NCBI GenBank assembly: GCA_016716385.1
Contig: JADJWL010000025.1
Span: 558,001-622,000, forward strand
Source of the DNA: Bryobacterales bacterium
GTDB taxonomy: Bacteria > Acidobacteriota > Terriglobia > Bryobacterales > Bryobacteraceae
DNA length: 64,000 bases
Direction of reading: 5' to 3'
Shown here: positions 1 through 7,212 of the stretch, one piece after another
How positions within the stretch are numbered: the stretch's first letter is position 1
How the letters are laid out: each line of letters starts with the position of its first letter
Notes under the pieces: generated by a model
Databases searched by the model: none
Told to the model about the DNA's origin: nothing
Seen by the model: the letters and a program-made list of their open reading frames with translations, nothing else
Translations under genes and position numbers: made by a program

Positions 1-768
1 GGAGCGGGCGAAGTGGCGTACCCCGGACCGATTCGGCTCGTAGTCGAAGCTGGCGGAAAACGCCACGACGTCTTCTTCGGCGGCCACAGGAGCCGGCCGG
101 GACGGGATCGCGTTCGGATAGACAGCGACGGTGCACGGCGCAATGGTAAGGGCGCGCTGCGCGTCCGCCGCCGATGTGGCCAGAACGAGAGAATACCGGG
201 GCAGCAGGCGGCGCTCGAGGTCAGCGCTGGCGTCGCGGAAGACACGATGAGCCACCGCTTCCTCTCTCCGGCCTGCCGCAGCGGCGGCGCTCTCGTGCCA
301 GCAGCTTTCCACGTTGTGCAAGTCCAGGACCGTGCGCGAAGCGCGGGGTCCGATCTGGTCGATGTAGGGAGCGCACCAGAAGTGCTCGATGCAGGCGAGG
401 TCGTAATGGCGCCCGTCGACGTAGCGGGCCACCACGTCACCGAAACCCGCGAACCGGTCTAGCAGCGGCGGAACCCGCCTGGCGAGTCGGACCGTGTTGC
501 GCCAGACGCGCCGCCAGCCGTCGCGCGCGTGGTAGGGCAGGTCCAGCACCAGGATGTCGGATGCCAGTCCGGGGGGGAACGCGGTCCGTGGGTCGGGATG
601 TCCGGGTTGGCGGAACACGATGCAGTCCAGCCGGTACCGTGGCGCCAGATACTCGAGCAGCGAGGCAGAACGCATGGCACCCCCGCCGACGGTCGGGTAT
701 GGCGATTCCGGCGCGACAAAGAGGGCGCGCGGGACGTCAGCGATCGCGGATGGCATCAGCGTAGACAT
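1..768 (-). CDS. GT4-type glycosyltransferase, C-terminus cut by window edge
   Basis: A reading frame enters from the left edge on the minus strand and begins at ATG 768, with a second in-frame ATG at 756. About 256 codons are visible. The N-terminus reads FVAPESPYPTVGGGAMRS, the Gly-rich acceptor-side loop typical of GT-B fold GT4 enzymes. Further on there is a strand ending VLDLHNVES and a YPNAIP motif, which in this family closes the N-terminal Rossmann domain. The nucleotide-sugar-binding C-terminal domain lies mainly outside the window. It overlaps the end of the upstream GT4 gene by 32 bases and is the last visible gene of the rml operon. I infer that it adds a sugar to the rhamnose-type polysaccharide made there. 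Donor and acceptor cannot be read from the sequence. Confidence 0.8.
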   Translation of the reverse strand, partial: MSTLMPSAIADVPRALFVAPESPYPTVGGGAMRSASLLEYLAPRYRLDCIVFRQPGHPDPRTAFPPGLASDILVLDLPYHARDGWRRVWRNTVRLARRVPPLLDRFAGFGDVVARYVDGRHYDLACIEHFWCAPYIDQIGPRASRTVLDLHNVESCWHESAAAAAGRREEAVAHRVFRDASADLERRLLPRYSLVLATSAADAQRALTIAPCTVAVYPNAIPSRPAPVAAEEDVVAFSASFDYEPNRSGVRHFARS

Positions 769-1783
769 CGTGTGTAAGGCGTGCCGTGCGCGCCCAGGAA
801 AACTGCCTGGCCCGGACGAGAGCTGCTGCGCGGTAAGGCGCCGCCATCTCCGGACGAGTGACCAGGGCCTGCAACGCTTCGACCCAGGATCGCAGATCGC
901 GCGGGTTGAGGCGAATGGCGGCATCACCGCAGACCTCACCGATTGCCGGGTCGGTTGAGGTTACGACACAGGCGCCGCACTGCATTGCCTCCAGCACAGG
1001 GAGTCCAAACCCTTCGTAGAGGGACGGGTAGAGGAAAGCGAGGGCATTCGAATACAGGGCGGGCAGCGCTGCGTCTTCCACCTCGCCCAGCCAGCGCAGG
1101 CCAGGAAGATCGGGCACCTCGGGACCATCGGCGCGGCGGCGTCCCGCCAGAACCAGGTCGGCCGATTGCGGTCCGGCGGCACGCCAGGCGTCGATCAGAA
1201 GCGTGACGTTCTTGCGGGGCTCGATCGTTCCGCAATAGAGGAAATAGGGTTTGGCCGCCGGTTGATCCCGTTGGGGTCCCCAGTGAGCGGGCGCGGCCAG
1301 AGGAACCGCCGCCGTTCGTTCCGGCGGAACATGGAACTCCTGGACAACCTGCTTCCGCACCGCTTCCGAATGCGTGACGACGCGCGACGCCAGGCCGAGC
1401 CGGAGCAGCCAGGGCGTCCGCTGCCGGACCCGCTCCGCTCCAGTGTGCCACGCGGGATTCATCCAGGGGGACAAGTCATGCAGAGTGATCACGGCCGGGC
1501 TAACCGGCACGTAGGGAACGGAGAAGTCGGTTCCGTGAAACACATCGGCGCCGATCGCCCGCAGACGCCGTGGCAGGCCGGCCGCCCACCAGCGACGCTC
1601 CAATCCGGACGCCGGACCCGCCGCAACATGCAGGCCGGGTGGTGGATCGAAGGGCTGGTCGGACGCCAGCCAGTACTCGTCTTCCGGGTAGGCCGCGGCA
1701 AGAGCTTGCGCCAGTTCCAACGTGTAGCGGCGAAGGCCGCCGGAACTCAGGGTGAGCGGGGTGGCGTCCAGAACCACGCGCAT
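737..1783 (-). CDS. GT4 family glycosyltransferase
   Basis: This 348-residue protein is a GT-B fold glycosyltransferase of family GT4, likely cytoplasmic or membrane-peripheral. The N-terminus MRVVLDATPLTLSSGGLRRY is the usual first strand and Gly loop. HDLSPWMNP lies in the N-domain. LYCGTIEPRKN starts the C-domain, and PSLYEGFGLPVLEAMQCG carries the EX7E donor-binding signature. I chose ATG 1783 because it overlaps the rmlB stop by one base (TGATG) and gives a normal N-terminus; the frame stays open upstream to 1924 but would cover rmlB. It sits in a five-gene minus-strand operon with dTDP-sugar genes, so it probably transfers rhamnose or mannose onto a surface glycan. That substrate is inference. 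Confidence 0.88.
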   Translation of the reverse strand: MRVVLDATPLTLSSGGLRRYTLELAQALAAAYPEDEYWLASDQPFDPPPGLHVAAGPASGLERRWWAAGLPRRLRAIGADVFHGTDFSVPYVPVSPAVITLHDLSPWMNPAWHTGAERVRQRTPWLLRLGLASRVVTHSEAVRKQVVQEFHVPPERTAAVPLAAPAHWGPQRDQPAAKPYFLYCGTIEPRKNVTLLIDAWRAAGPQSADLVLAGRRRADGPEVPDLPGLRWLGEVEDAALPALYSNALAFLYPSLYEGFGLPVLEAMQCGACVVTSTDPAIGEVCGDAAIRLNPRDLRSWVEALQALVTRPEMAAPYRAAALVRARQFSWARTARLTHDVYADAIRDR

Positions 1784-2799
1784 CAGCCGGTCCGATGCCC
1801 GTAGTTGCGCGCGTAGTAGCTCTGATACTCGCCCGATTTCACCGCTTGCATCCACTCCGTATTGGCGCGATACCAGGCCACGGTTGCGGCGAGCCCGGAC
1901 TCGAAATCCGTACCCGGCTGCCATCCCGTCTCGGATTCGAGCTTGCGGCTGGTGAGCGCGTACCGCCGGTCGTGGCCCGGCCGGTCGGTGACGTAGCGGA
2001 TCAGGCTGTCCGGCGCCCCGGTGGCCGCCAGGATCCGGTGCACGACCTCGAGATTGGCAAGAGAACAGTTGCCGCCGATGTTATAGACCTCGCCCTCGCG
2101 ACCCTTGTCGAGCACAGCGCGGATGCCGCGGCAATGGTCGTCGACGTAGAGCCAGTCGCGCACCTGCTGCCCGTCGCCGTACACCGGAAGCGGCTTGCCT
2201 TCGAGCGCGTTCGAAATCATCAGCGGGATCAGCTTTTCCGGAAACTGGTACGGCCCGTAGTTGTTGGACGCCCTGGTCACCAGCACCGGCATCTTGAACG
2301 TCGTGAAGTAAGACAGCGCCAGCAGATCCGAACCGGCCTTGGTTGCCGAATACGGGCTGCTCGGCCTCAGCGGATCGTCCTCGGCGGCTTCGTGCGGCGC
2401 CGGGATGCTTCCGTAAACCTCGTCGGTCGAGACGTGCACGAAACGCGGGACACGCCTGGCGCGCGCTGCTTCCAGGAGCGAAAACGTGCCGCGCAGGTTG
2501 GTTTGAAAGACCGGACTGGCCGAAAGGATGCTGCGGTCCACGTGCGACTCGGCGGCGAAGTGCACGATGGCATCGGGCTTCTCTTCGACGAGCAGCGAAT
2601 CCACGAGCATGTCGTCGCAGATGTTCTCGTGGACGAACCGGTACCGCGGATCGGCGTCCACGCCCGGCAGGTTCGCCAGATTTCCGGCATAGGTGAGTGC
2701 ATCGAGGTTCACCAGGCGCGTGATGGCCGGATCGGCCAGGCTGAGCCGGATGAAGGCCGATCCGATGAATCCGGCTCCTCCGGTAACGAGCAGTCGCAT
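1783..2799 (-). CDS. rmlB: dTDP-glucose 4,6-dehydratase RmlB
   Basis: RmlB converts dTDP-glucose to dTDP-4-keto-6-deoxyglucose, the second step towards dTDP-L-rhamnose. The 338-residue length is normal. The N-terminal NAD-binding loop TGGAGFIGS is present, as are the VHFAAESHVDRSI segment typical of RmlB, the catalytic YSATKAGSD (YxxxK) and SNNYGPYQFPEKLIPL. It lies between the rmlC-like gene (4-base gap) and a GT4 gene that overlaps its stop by one base, so all are probably co-transcribed from the rmlA promoter. No rmlD is seen in the window; it may lie beyond the left edge or elsewhere, or the final sugar may not be rhamnose. Confidence 0.96.
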   Translation of the reverse strand: MRLLVTGGAGFIGSAFIRLSLADPAITRLVNLDALTYAGNLANLPGVDADPRYRFVHENICDDMLVDSLLVEEKPDAIVHFAAESHVDRSILSASPVFQTNLRGTFSLLEAARARRVPRFVHVSTDEVYGSIPAPHEAAEDDPLRPSSPYSATKAGSDLLALSYFTTFKMPVLVTRASNNYGPYQFPEKLIPLMISNALEGKPLPVYGDGQQVRDWLYVDDHCRGIRAVLDKGREGEVYNIGGNCSLANLEVVHRILAATGAPDSLIRYVTDRPGHDRRYALTSRKLESETGWQPGTDFESGLAATVAWYRANTEWMQAVKSGEYQSYYARNYGHRTG

Positions 2800-2803
2800 A
2801 GGC

Positions 2804-3376
2804 TTATTTGTGCTGAAGTTCCCAGTCGTAATGGACGCCAGGATCGTTGTAGGGCAGACGTCCCTCGTCGGAGGGGTTGTAGAACCGGTCCGTCATGTAG
2901 ATGAGCATCGACGGATCGCGCCCGATCACCTTGTAGCCGTGCGCGACGCCCGGTGGGATCAGGACGCGCCAGGGGCGGAGTGCGCCGACGTAGAGCGTGT
3001 TGCGCAAGCCGAAAGTGGCCGAACCCTGCCGCAGGTCCGCCAGGGCCACTTGCAGCATTCCCATCGCGGGCGTCCAGCAGTCGGTCTGGTGCAGGTGATA
3101 GTGGAAGGCCTTGATCGCGCCGGGGTAGTTGAGCGCGCAGGAAATCTGCGAGGACTCCACCGGAAAGTGCCCGGCCAAGCCCTGCCCGATCCGCTGGACT
3201 TCGAGGAAGTAGCCACGGTCGTCGGGCCACACGGCCATTGGTTCAATCCTGACGCCACCGATGAGTTGCGGGGAGTCCGGAGCCAGGATCACGGATCCGA
3301 TGCCTTTGCCGTTCACGGGGCGCACCAGGACCATGTCCCCGTGTGACGCGATCGTTTCCGCAGCCGGAGCCGTCAT
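2804..3376 (-). CDS. rmlC: dTDP-4-dehydrorhamnose 3,5-epimerase-like protein (RmlC family)
   Basis: This 190-residue cupin-fold protein belongs to the RmlC family, which epimerises C3 and C5 of dTDP-4-keto-6-deoxyglucose. Visible signatures are WPDDRGYFLEV near the N-terminus, IKAFHYHLHQTDCW at the position of the catalytic His strand, TLYVGALRPWRVLIPPGVAHG, and the C-terminal YMTDRFYNPSDEGRLPYNDP. The usual RG-H-Q around the catalytic His of classical RmlC is replaced by KAFHYHLHQTD, so it is a divergent subgroup and a different epimerisation outcome is possible. It starts within the rmlA stop (ATGA, 4-base overlap), which indicates translational coupling. Together with RmlA and RmlB it accounts for three of the four steps to dTDP-rhamnose. 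Confidence 0.85.
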   Translation of the reverse strand: MTAPAAETIASHGDMVLVRPVNGKGIGSVILAPDSPQLIGGVRIEPMAVWPDDRGYFLEVQRIGQGLAGHFPVESSQISCALNYPGAIKAFHYHLHQTDCWTPAMGMLQVALADLRQGSATFGLRNTLYVGALRPWRVLIPPGVAHGYKVIGRDPSMLIYMTDRFYNPSDEGRLPYNDPGVHYDWELQHK

Positions 3377-4113
3377 TGCGCTTCGGCGGGCGCCGCCACC
3401 CGCGACTCCGCGACCAGGTTATTTGCCCGGAGGAGCGATTCGAAAGTTCCCGCGTCGGTCCACCAGCCTTCCAGGAACGAGAACTCCATCGAGCCTTCCC
3501 GGATGTAGAAGTTGTTGACGTCGGTGATCTCGAGTTCGCCGCGTTCGGAAGGTTCCAGGCGATCGATCTTCTGCCAGACGGATTCGTCGTAGAAGTAGAT
3601 TCCGGTGACCGCGTAGGACGACCGCGGCTGGCGCGGCTTCTCCTCGATATTGATCACCCGGTTGCCGTGTAATTCGGCCACGCCGAACCGCTCGGCGTCG
3701 GGGACCGCTTTCAGGAGGATCCGAGCCCCGCGCTCCTGCTGCCGGAACGCCTCGACGACGGGAGTGATGTTGCTTTGAATGATGTTGTCGCCCAGAATCA
3801 CGCAGAGCCGGTGCCCTTCGGCGAAGTGGCGGGCGAGGCTCAACGCCTCGGCGATGCCGCCTTCACCTTCCTGGTACGTGTAATTCAGGTGGCTGAGCCC
3901 GAACTCCTTGCCGTTGCCGAGCAGCCGGAGAAAGTCGCCGGCGTTTCTGCCTCCCGTGACGATCAAAATGTCGCGGATTCCCGCCCCGACAAGCGTCTGG
4001 ATCGGGTAATAGATCATGGGCTTGTCGTAGACGGGCAGCAGGTGCTTGTTGGTGATTTTTGTGAGTGGAGACAGCCTGCTGCCGGTGCCTCCCGCGAGAA
4101 CCACGCCCTTCAT
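3373..4113 (-). CDS. rmlA: Glucose-1-phosphate thymidylyltransferase RmlA-like
   Basis: RmlA makes dTDP-glucose from dTTP and glucose-1-phosphate, the entry step of dTDP-sugar synthesis. The start ATG 4113 gives MKGVVLAGGTGSRLSPLT, the conserved nucleotidyltransferase loop. It is followed by NKHLLPVYDKPMIYYPIQTL, then LGDNII and INIEEKPRQPRSSYAVTGIY. At 246 residues it is shorter than E. coli RmlA (about 290) and resembles the short, C-terminally trimmed class common in archaea and many bacteria. The frame is open upstream to 4152, but that extension would overlap the divergent cupin gene. A TATCAT hexamer at 4127-4122, eight bases before the ATG, is the likely -10 element, so the operon mRNA may be leaderless. 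Confidence 0.9.
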   Translation of the reverse strand: MKGVVLAGGTGSRLSPLTKITNKHLLPVYDKPMIYYPIQTLVGAGIRDILIVTGGRNAGDFLRLLGNGKEFGLSHLNYTYQEGEGGIAEALSLARHFAEGHRLCVILGDNIIQSNITPVVEAFRQQERGARILLKAVPDAERFGVAELHGNRVINIEEKPRQPRSSYAVTGIYFYDESVWQKIDRLEPSERGELEITDVNNFYIREGSMEFSFLEGWWTDAGTFESLLRANNLVAESRVAAPAEAQ

Positions 4114-4138
4114 TCCCCCCAATGATACAATGCGCCCC
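4114..4138. promoter_or_regulatory. Divergent back-to-back promoter between rmlA and cupin gene
   Basis: The 25-base intergenic region holds two overlapping -10-like hexamers. TACAAT at 4126-4131 (plus) lies seven bases before the cupin ATG. TATCAT at 4127-4122 (minus) lies eight bases before the rmlA ATG. With a start site 6-8 bases after each hexamer, both transcripts would begin at or next to the start codon. No clear -35 elements are visible; they would have to lie inside the opposing coding sequences. Confidence 0.55.
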
Positions 4139-4486
4139 ATGGCACTGCACAACTGGGGTGAAATGCCTGAGGAGCAGATGAACCCGCTCGTCGGGCGGAA
4201 GGTGATTCACGGCGAGACCATGACGGTGGCGCGGCTCAGGTTAGCCAAGGGAGCCGTGGTACCCCTGCACCATCATGTCAACGAACAGATCACCAATGTC
4301 GAGCAGGGTCGCCTGCGGTTTGTGCTCGGCGGTGAGGAGGTGTTCGTGGGCGCCGGAGAAAGCCTGCTCATTCCGCCGAACGTAGCGCACGAGGTGGAGG
4401 CTCTCGAGGACAGCGTGGCGCTCGATCTGTTCTCCCCACCGCGCGAAGACTGGAAGCGCGGCGACGACAGCTATCTGAGAAAGTAG
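4139..4486 (+). CDS. Small cupin-domain protein
   Basis: This is a 115-residue single-domain cupin. The core shows PLHHHVNEQITNVEQGRLRF, matching cupin motif 1 (G-H-H-E-G), and IPPNVAHEVEALEDS, matching motif 2 with its His. A metal-binding beta-barrel is therefore expected, probably holding Fe, Mn or Zn through the His cluster. The start is ATG 4139; the frame stays open upstream over the rmlA start, but the -10 hexamer seven bases before 4139 supports this codon. Cupins this small are often enzymes of uncharacterised specificity or sugar/metal sensors, and no substrate can be named. The ceramidase-like gene begins four bases after its stop, so they form one operon. Confidence 0.85.
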   Translation: MALHNWGEMPEEQMNPLVGRKVIHGETMTVARLRLAKGAVVPLHHHVNEQITNVEQGRLRFVLGGEEVFVGAGESLLIPPNVAHEVEALEDSVALDLFSPPREDWKRGDDSYLRK

Positions 4487-4490
4487 CGCG

Positions 4491-5825
4491 ATGCAAAAGA
4501 CCTGTCTGATCGCAATTCTTGCCGCCAGCGCCGCGTTCGCCCAGGGCTGGAAGGCCGGCGCGGCCAGTGAGTCTATCACGCCGACCGAACCCGTCTGGAT
4601 GGCTGGCTACGCCGCGCGGACCAAGCCTTCGGAAGGCGTGCGCCACCCCATCTACGTCAAGGCCCTGGCGATTGAGGACCCCGCCGGCGAGCGTGCCGTC
4701 CTCGTGACCGCCGACCTGGTCGGCTTCCCGAAAGAGATGACCGACTGGGTCGCCGAAGAGATCCGCAAGCAGCACGGCCTGGCCCGCGACCGCATTCTGT
4801 TCAACGCGTCGCACAACCATAGCGGTCCGGTGACGCGGAAGTATCTCGCGACGCGCCACACATTCCAGCTTGACGATGCGCGGCGCGAGGCCGTGACCCG
4901 CTACACCTCGTTTGCCGAAAAGCAGATGGTGGCGGTCGCCGGCAAGGCCTTGGCCGACCTGGCGCCCGCCAGCATCACGTTCGGGCAGGGATTCGCCGGT
5001 TTCGCCGTCAACCGCCGCCGCGAGACGATGAGCCGCGCGCTCCCCGGACCGGTCGATCACGATGTCCCGGTGCTCACGGTGCAGCGCCCCGACGGCAAGG
5101 TCCGGGCGATCGTCGCGGGCTATGCCTGCCACGCGACGGTCCTGGGCGATTACGAAATCAACGGCGACTGGCCGGGATACGCCCAGTCCGCACTCGAGCG
5201 CGAGTTTCCCGGCGCAGTCGCACTCTTCGTGCAAGGCGCCGGCGCGGACTCGAACCCGCTGCCCCGCCGCTCGGTGGAACTGGCGCAGAAGTACGGCGAG
5301 GTGCTCGCCTCCGCGGCCAGCCAAGTGGCAAATGGCAAGCGCACGAAGCCCGTGGAGGGGCGCCTGCGCACGGCGTTCGAGTTGATCGATCTCCCGTTCC
5401 AGACGCCGCCCAGCCGCCAGGAACTCGAACGCCGCAGGACCTCGGGCGCGAGCGAGATCGAGCGGCGCCATGCGGCCAACCTTCTCTCGATCCTGGACGG
5501 CGGCGGCACGATCCGGTCTTCCTACCCGTATCCAGTTCAAGTGTGGCGCCTGGGTGACACATTCAAGCTGGTCGCGCTGGGCGGCGAGCTCGTAGTGGAT
5601 TACTCTGTGCGCCTCAAGCGCCAACACGGCTTCGACAATACCTGGATCGCCGGCTATTCGAACGACGTGATGGGATACATCGCGTCGCGCCGGGTGCTGC
5701 GCGAGGGCGGCTACGAGGGCGGCGGCGCCATGCTCTACGGAAGCAATCCTGGTCCGTGGGACGAGGCGGTCGAGGAGACGATCGTCACGAAGGTCGCTGA
5801 GCTGATCGAACGCACCGCGAGATAG
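4491..5825 (+). CDS. Secreted neutral/alkaline ceramidase-like hydrolase
   Basis: This 444-residue protein has a short signal peptide (MQKTCLIAILAASAAFAQG) and resembles the N-terminal domain of neutral/alkaline non-lysosomal ceramidase. Visible family features are AGAASESITPTEPVWMAGYA at the mature N-terminus, VLVTADLVGFP, LFNASHNHSGP with the metal-binding His pair, and YACHATVLGDYEINGDWPG. True ceramidases are longer and have an extra C-terminal Ig-like domain that is absent here. Such proteins are common in Acidobacteriota and Planctomycetota, usually with no tested substrate. I would expect a zinc amidase acting in the periplasm or outside the cell. It is co-directional with the cupin gene (4-base gap); the thiolase promoter begins right after its stop. 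Confidence 0.8.
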   Translation: MQKTCLIAILAASAAFAQGWKAGAASESITPTEPVWMAGYAARTKPSEGVRHPIYVKALAIEDPAGERAVLVTADLVGFPKEMTDWVAEEIRKQHGLARDRILFNASHNHSGPVTRKYLATRHTFQLDDARREAVTRYTSFAEKQMVAVAGKALADLAPASITFGQGFAGFAVNRRRETMSRALPGPVDHDVPVLTVQRPDGKVRAIVAGYACHATVLGDYEINGDWPGYAQSALEREFPGAVALFVQGAGADSNPLPRRSVELAQKYGEVLASAASQVANGKRTKPVEGRLRTAFELIDLPFQTPPSRQELERRRTSGASEIERRHAANLLSILDGGGTIRSSYPYPVQVWRLGDTFKLVALGGELVVDYSVRLKRQHGFDNTWIAGYSNDVMGYIASRRVLREGGYEGGGAMLYGSNPGPWDEAVEETIVTKVAELIERTAR

Positions 5826-5832
5826 CGTCACG

Positions 5833-5838
5833 TACAAT
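5833..5838 (+). promoter_or_regulatory. -10 element of thiolase operon (leaderless)
   Basis: TACAAT lies seven bases before ATG 5846. It also contains the in-frame ATG 5837 as overlapping sequence. If this is the -10 box, transcription would begin at about 5845-5846, which favours 5846 as the real start and a leaderless mRNA. No -35 box is evident. Confidence 0.5.
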
Positions 5839-5845
5839 GGGGCGT

Positions 5846-7006
5846 ATGCGCCCCGTAGCCGTAGCAGGGTACGGGAAGACTGCCTTTGGCGCCTTCCCGG
5901 ACCGCGATCTCCGTTCGCTCGCACTCGAAGCCTGCGCCAGGTGCCTCCAGGATGCACGCGTGGAACCGGCCCAGGTGGATGCTTTCTACCTGGGGAATTT
6001 CGCCGGCCCGTCGTTTACCGGACAGAATCATCTGGCGCCCTACATTGCCGCTGAGGCTGGACTGAGCGGTGTTCCCGCCACGCGGTTCGAAGCGGCGTGC
6101 GCGTCTTCGGGTTCGGCGTTTTATCACGCCGTGAACGCGGTCGCCGCCGGGGTCCACGAGGCGATTCTGGTGTGCGGCGTCGAGAAGATGACGAGCCGCG
6201 ACACCGCCAGCGTCACTGAGATCCTCGCCTCGGCCGGCGACACCGCCGGCGAGATCCGCGCCGGATCGACATTCCCCTCGCTGTTCGCCATGATCGCCCG
6301 CCGCCACATGCACCAGTTCGGCACCACGCGCGAACACCTCGCCGCGGTCGCCGTGAAGAACCACGAGAACGGCGCGTTGAACCCCGAGGCGCACCTGCGG
6401 AAGCGCATCACGATCGAGCAGGCGCTCGCGGGGAAACCCGTGGCTGATCCGTTGACACTGTTCGACTGCTCGCTCATCAGCGACGGCGCGGCGGCGGTCC
6501 TGGTGACCTCGGCCGATCGCGCGCGGGACCTCGGCGTCAAGGCGGTTCGCGTGCGCGCCGTGGCACAGGCTTCGGATTACGTCGCGCTCGACCGCAAGGA
6601 TGACATCACGACGTTCCCGGCCGTGCGCGCCGCAGCCAACCATGCGTACCGCGCCGCGGGCATGGAGTCCGGCCATATCGACTTCGCAGAGTTGCACGAC
6701 TGCTTCACCATCGCCGAGATCATCGCCAGCGAGGACCTCGGGTTCGCCGCGCGCGGCGAGGGCGGGCGCTGGGCGGCGGCCGGATGTTCGTCGCGCGAAG
6801 GAGCAAAGCCGGTCAACCCCAGCGGCGGATTGAAGTCCAAGGGCCATCCGGTGGGCGCGACGGGCGTCGCGCAGATCTGCGAATTGACTGCGCAAATTCG
6901 CGGCGAAGCGGGCGAGCGCCAGTTGCGCCGCCACGCCGTCGGACTCGCCGAAAACCTCGGCGGCTCCGGCGCCTCCTGCGTCGTTAGCATTCTGGGGGCG
7001 ATGTGA
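5846..7006 (+). CDS. Thiolase-like acyl-CoA acyltransferase (SCP-x/thiolase family)
   Basis: This 386-residue protein belongs to the thiolase superfamily. The nucleophilic Cys sits in RFEAACASSGSAFYHAVNAV. The C-terminal domain has the His motif in GGLKSKGHPVGATGVAQICEL. The second, proton-donating Cys region is modified to GGSGASCVVSIL. This pattern fits the SCP2-thiolase/acetyl-CoA acetyltransferase-like subgroup rather than biosynthetic PhaA. The next gene is a DUF35-type OB-fold protein, whose start overlaps this stop. Such pairs are known in archaeal and actinobacterial thiolase complexes, where the OB protein binds the thiolase and channels the CoA substrate. Substrate unknown. Start chosen at 5846 from the -10 spacing; 5837 is the alternative. 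Confidence 0.82.
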   Translation: MRPVAVAGYGKTAFGAFPDRDLRSLALEACARCLQDARVEPAQVDAFYLGNFAGPSFTGQNHLAPYIAAEAGLSGVPATRFEAACASSGSAFYHAVNAVAAGVHEAILVCGVEKMTSRDTASVTEILASAGDTAGEIRAGSTFPSLFAMIARRHMHQFGTTREHLAAVAVKNHENGALNPEAHLRKRITIEQALAGKPVADPLTLFDCSLISDGAAAVLVTSADRARDLGVKAVRVRAVAQASDYVALDRKDDITTFPAVRAAANHAYRAAGMESGHIDFAELHDCFTIAEIIASEDLGFAARGEGGRWAAAGCSSREGAKPVNPSGGLKSKGHPVGATGVAQICELTAQIRGEAGERQLRRHAVGLAENLGGSGASCVVSILGAM

Positions 7007-7212
7007 GAACCGGCGCGGTTTATACGGAAACGGTCGTGCACATTCCCCCGGCGCCCTTCGCCGCCGAGGCTCCGTATCAGATTGCCATCATCGATCTGGA
7101 TGGCGGAGGCCGCCTCACGGCCCGCATCGATGGAGCACGGGTTGCAATCGGCGACCGCGTGGAGGAGATCGAGAGCCGTCAAGGCATCCCCTACTTCAGG
7201 AAATCAGCATGA
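7003..7212 (+). CDS. Minimal DUF35-like OB-fold protein, thiolase partner
   Basis: This 69-residue protein begins at GTG 7003 inside the thiolase stop and ends inside the aminotransferase start (ATGA), so it is translationally coupled on both sides. The sequence YTETVVHIPPAPFAAEAPYQ, followed by IAIIDLDGGGRLTARIDG and VAIGDRVEEI, matches the OB-fold half of DUF35 proteins (the Y-T-x-V and P-Y-x-x-x-V-D-L-D-G pattern). The rubredoxin-like zinc ribbon that usually precedes it is absent, with no Cys in the protein. Known partners of this type bind thiolases or ketosynthases and complete the substrate site. I infer the same role here; the call rests mainly on context and the short motif. Confidence 0.65.
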   Translation: MRTGAVYTETVVHIPPAPFAAEAPYQIAIIDLDGGGRLTARIDGARVAIGDRVEEIESRQGIPYFRKSA

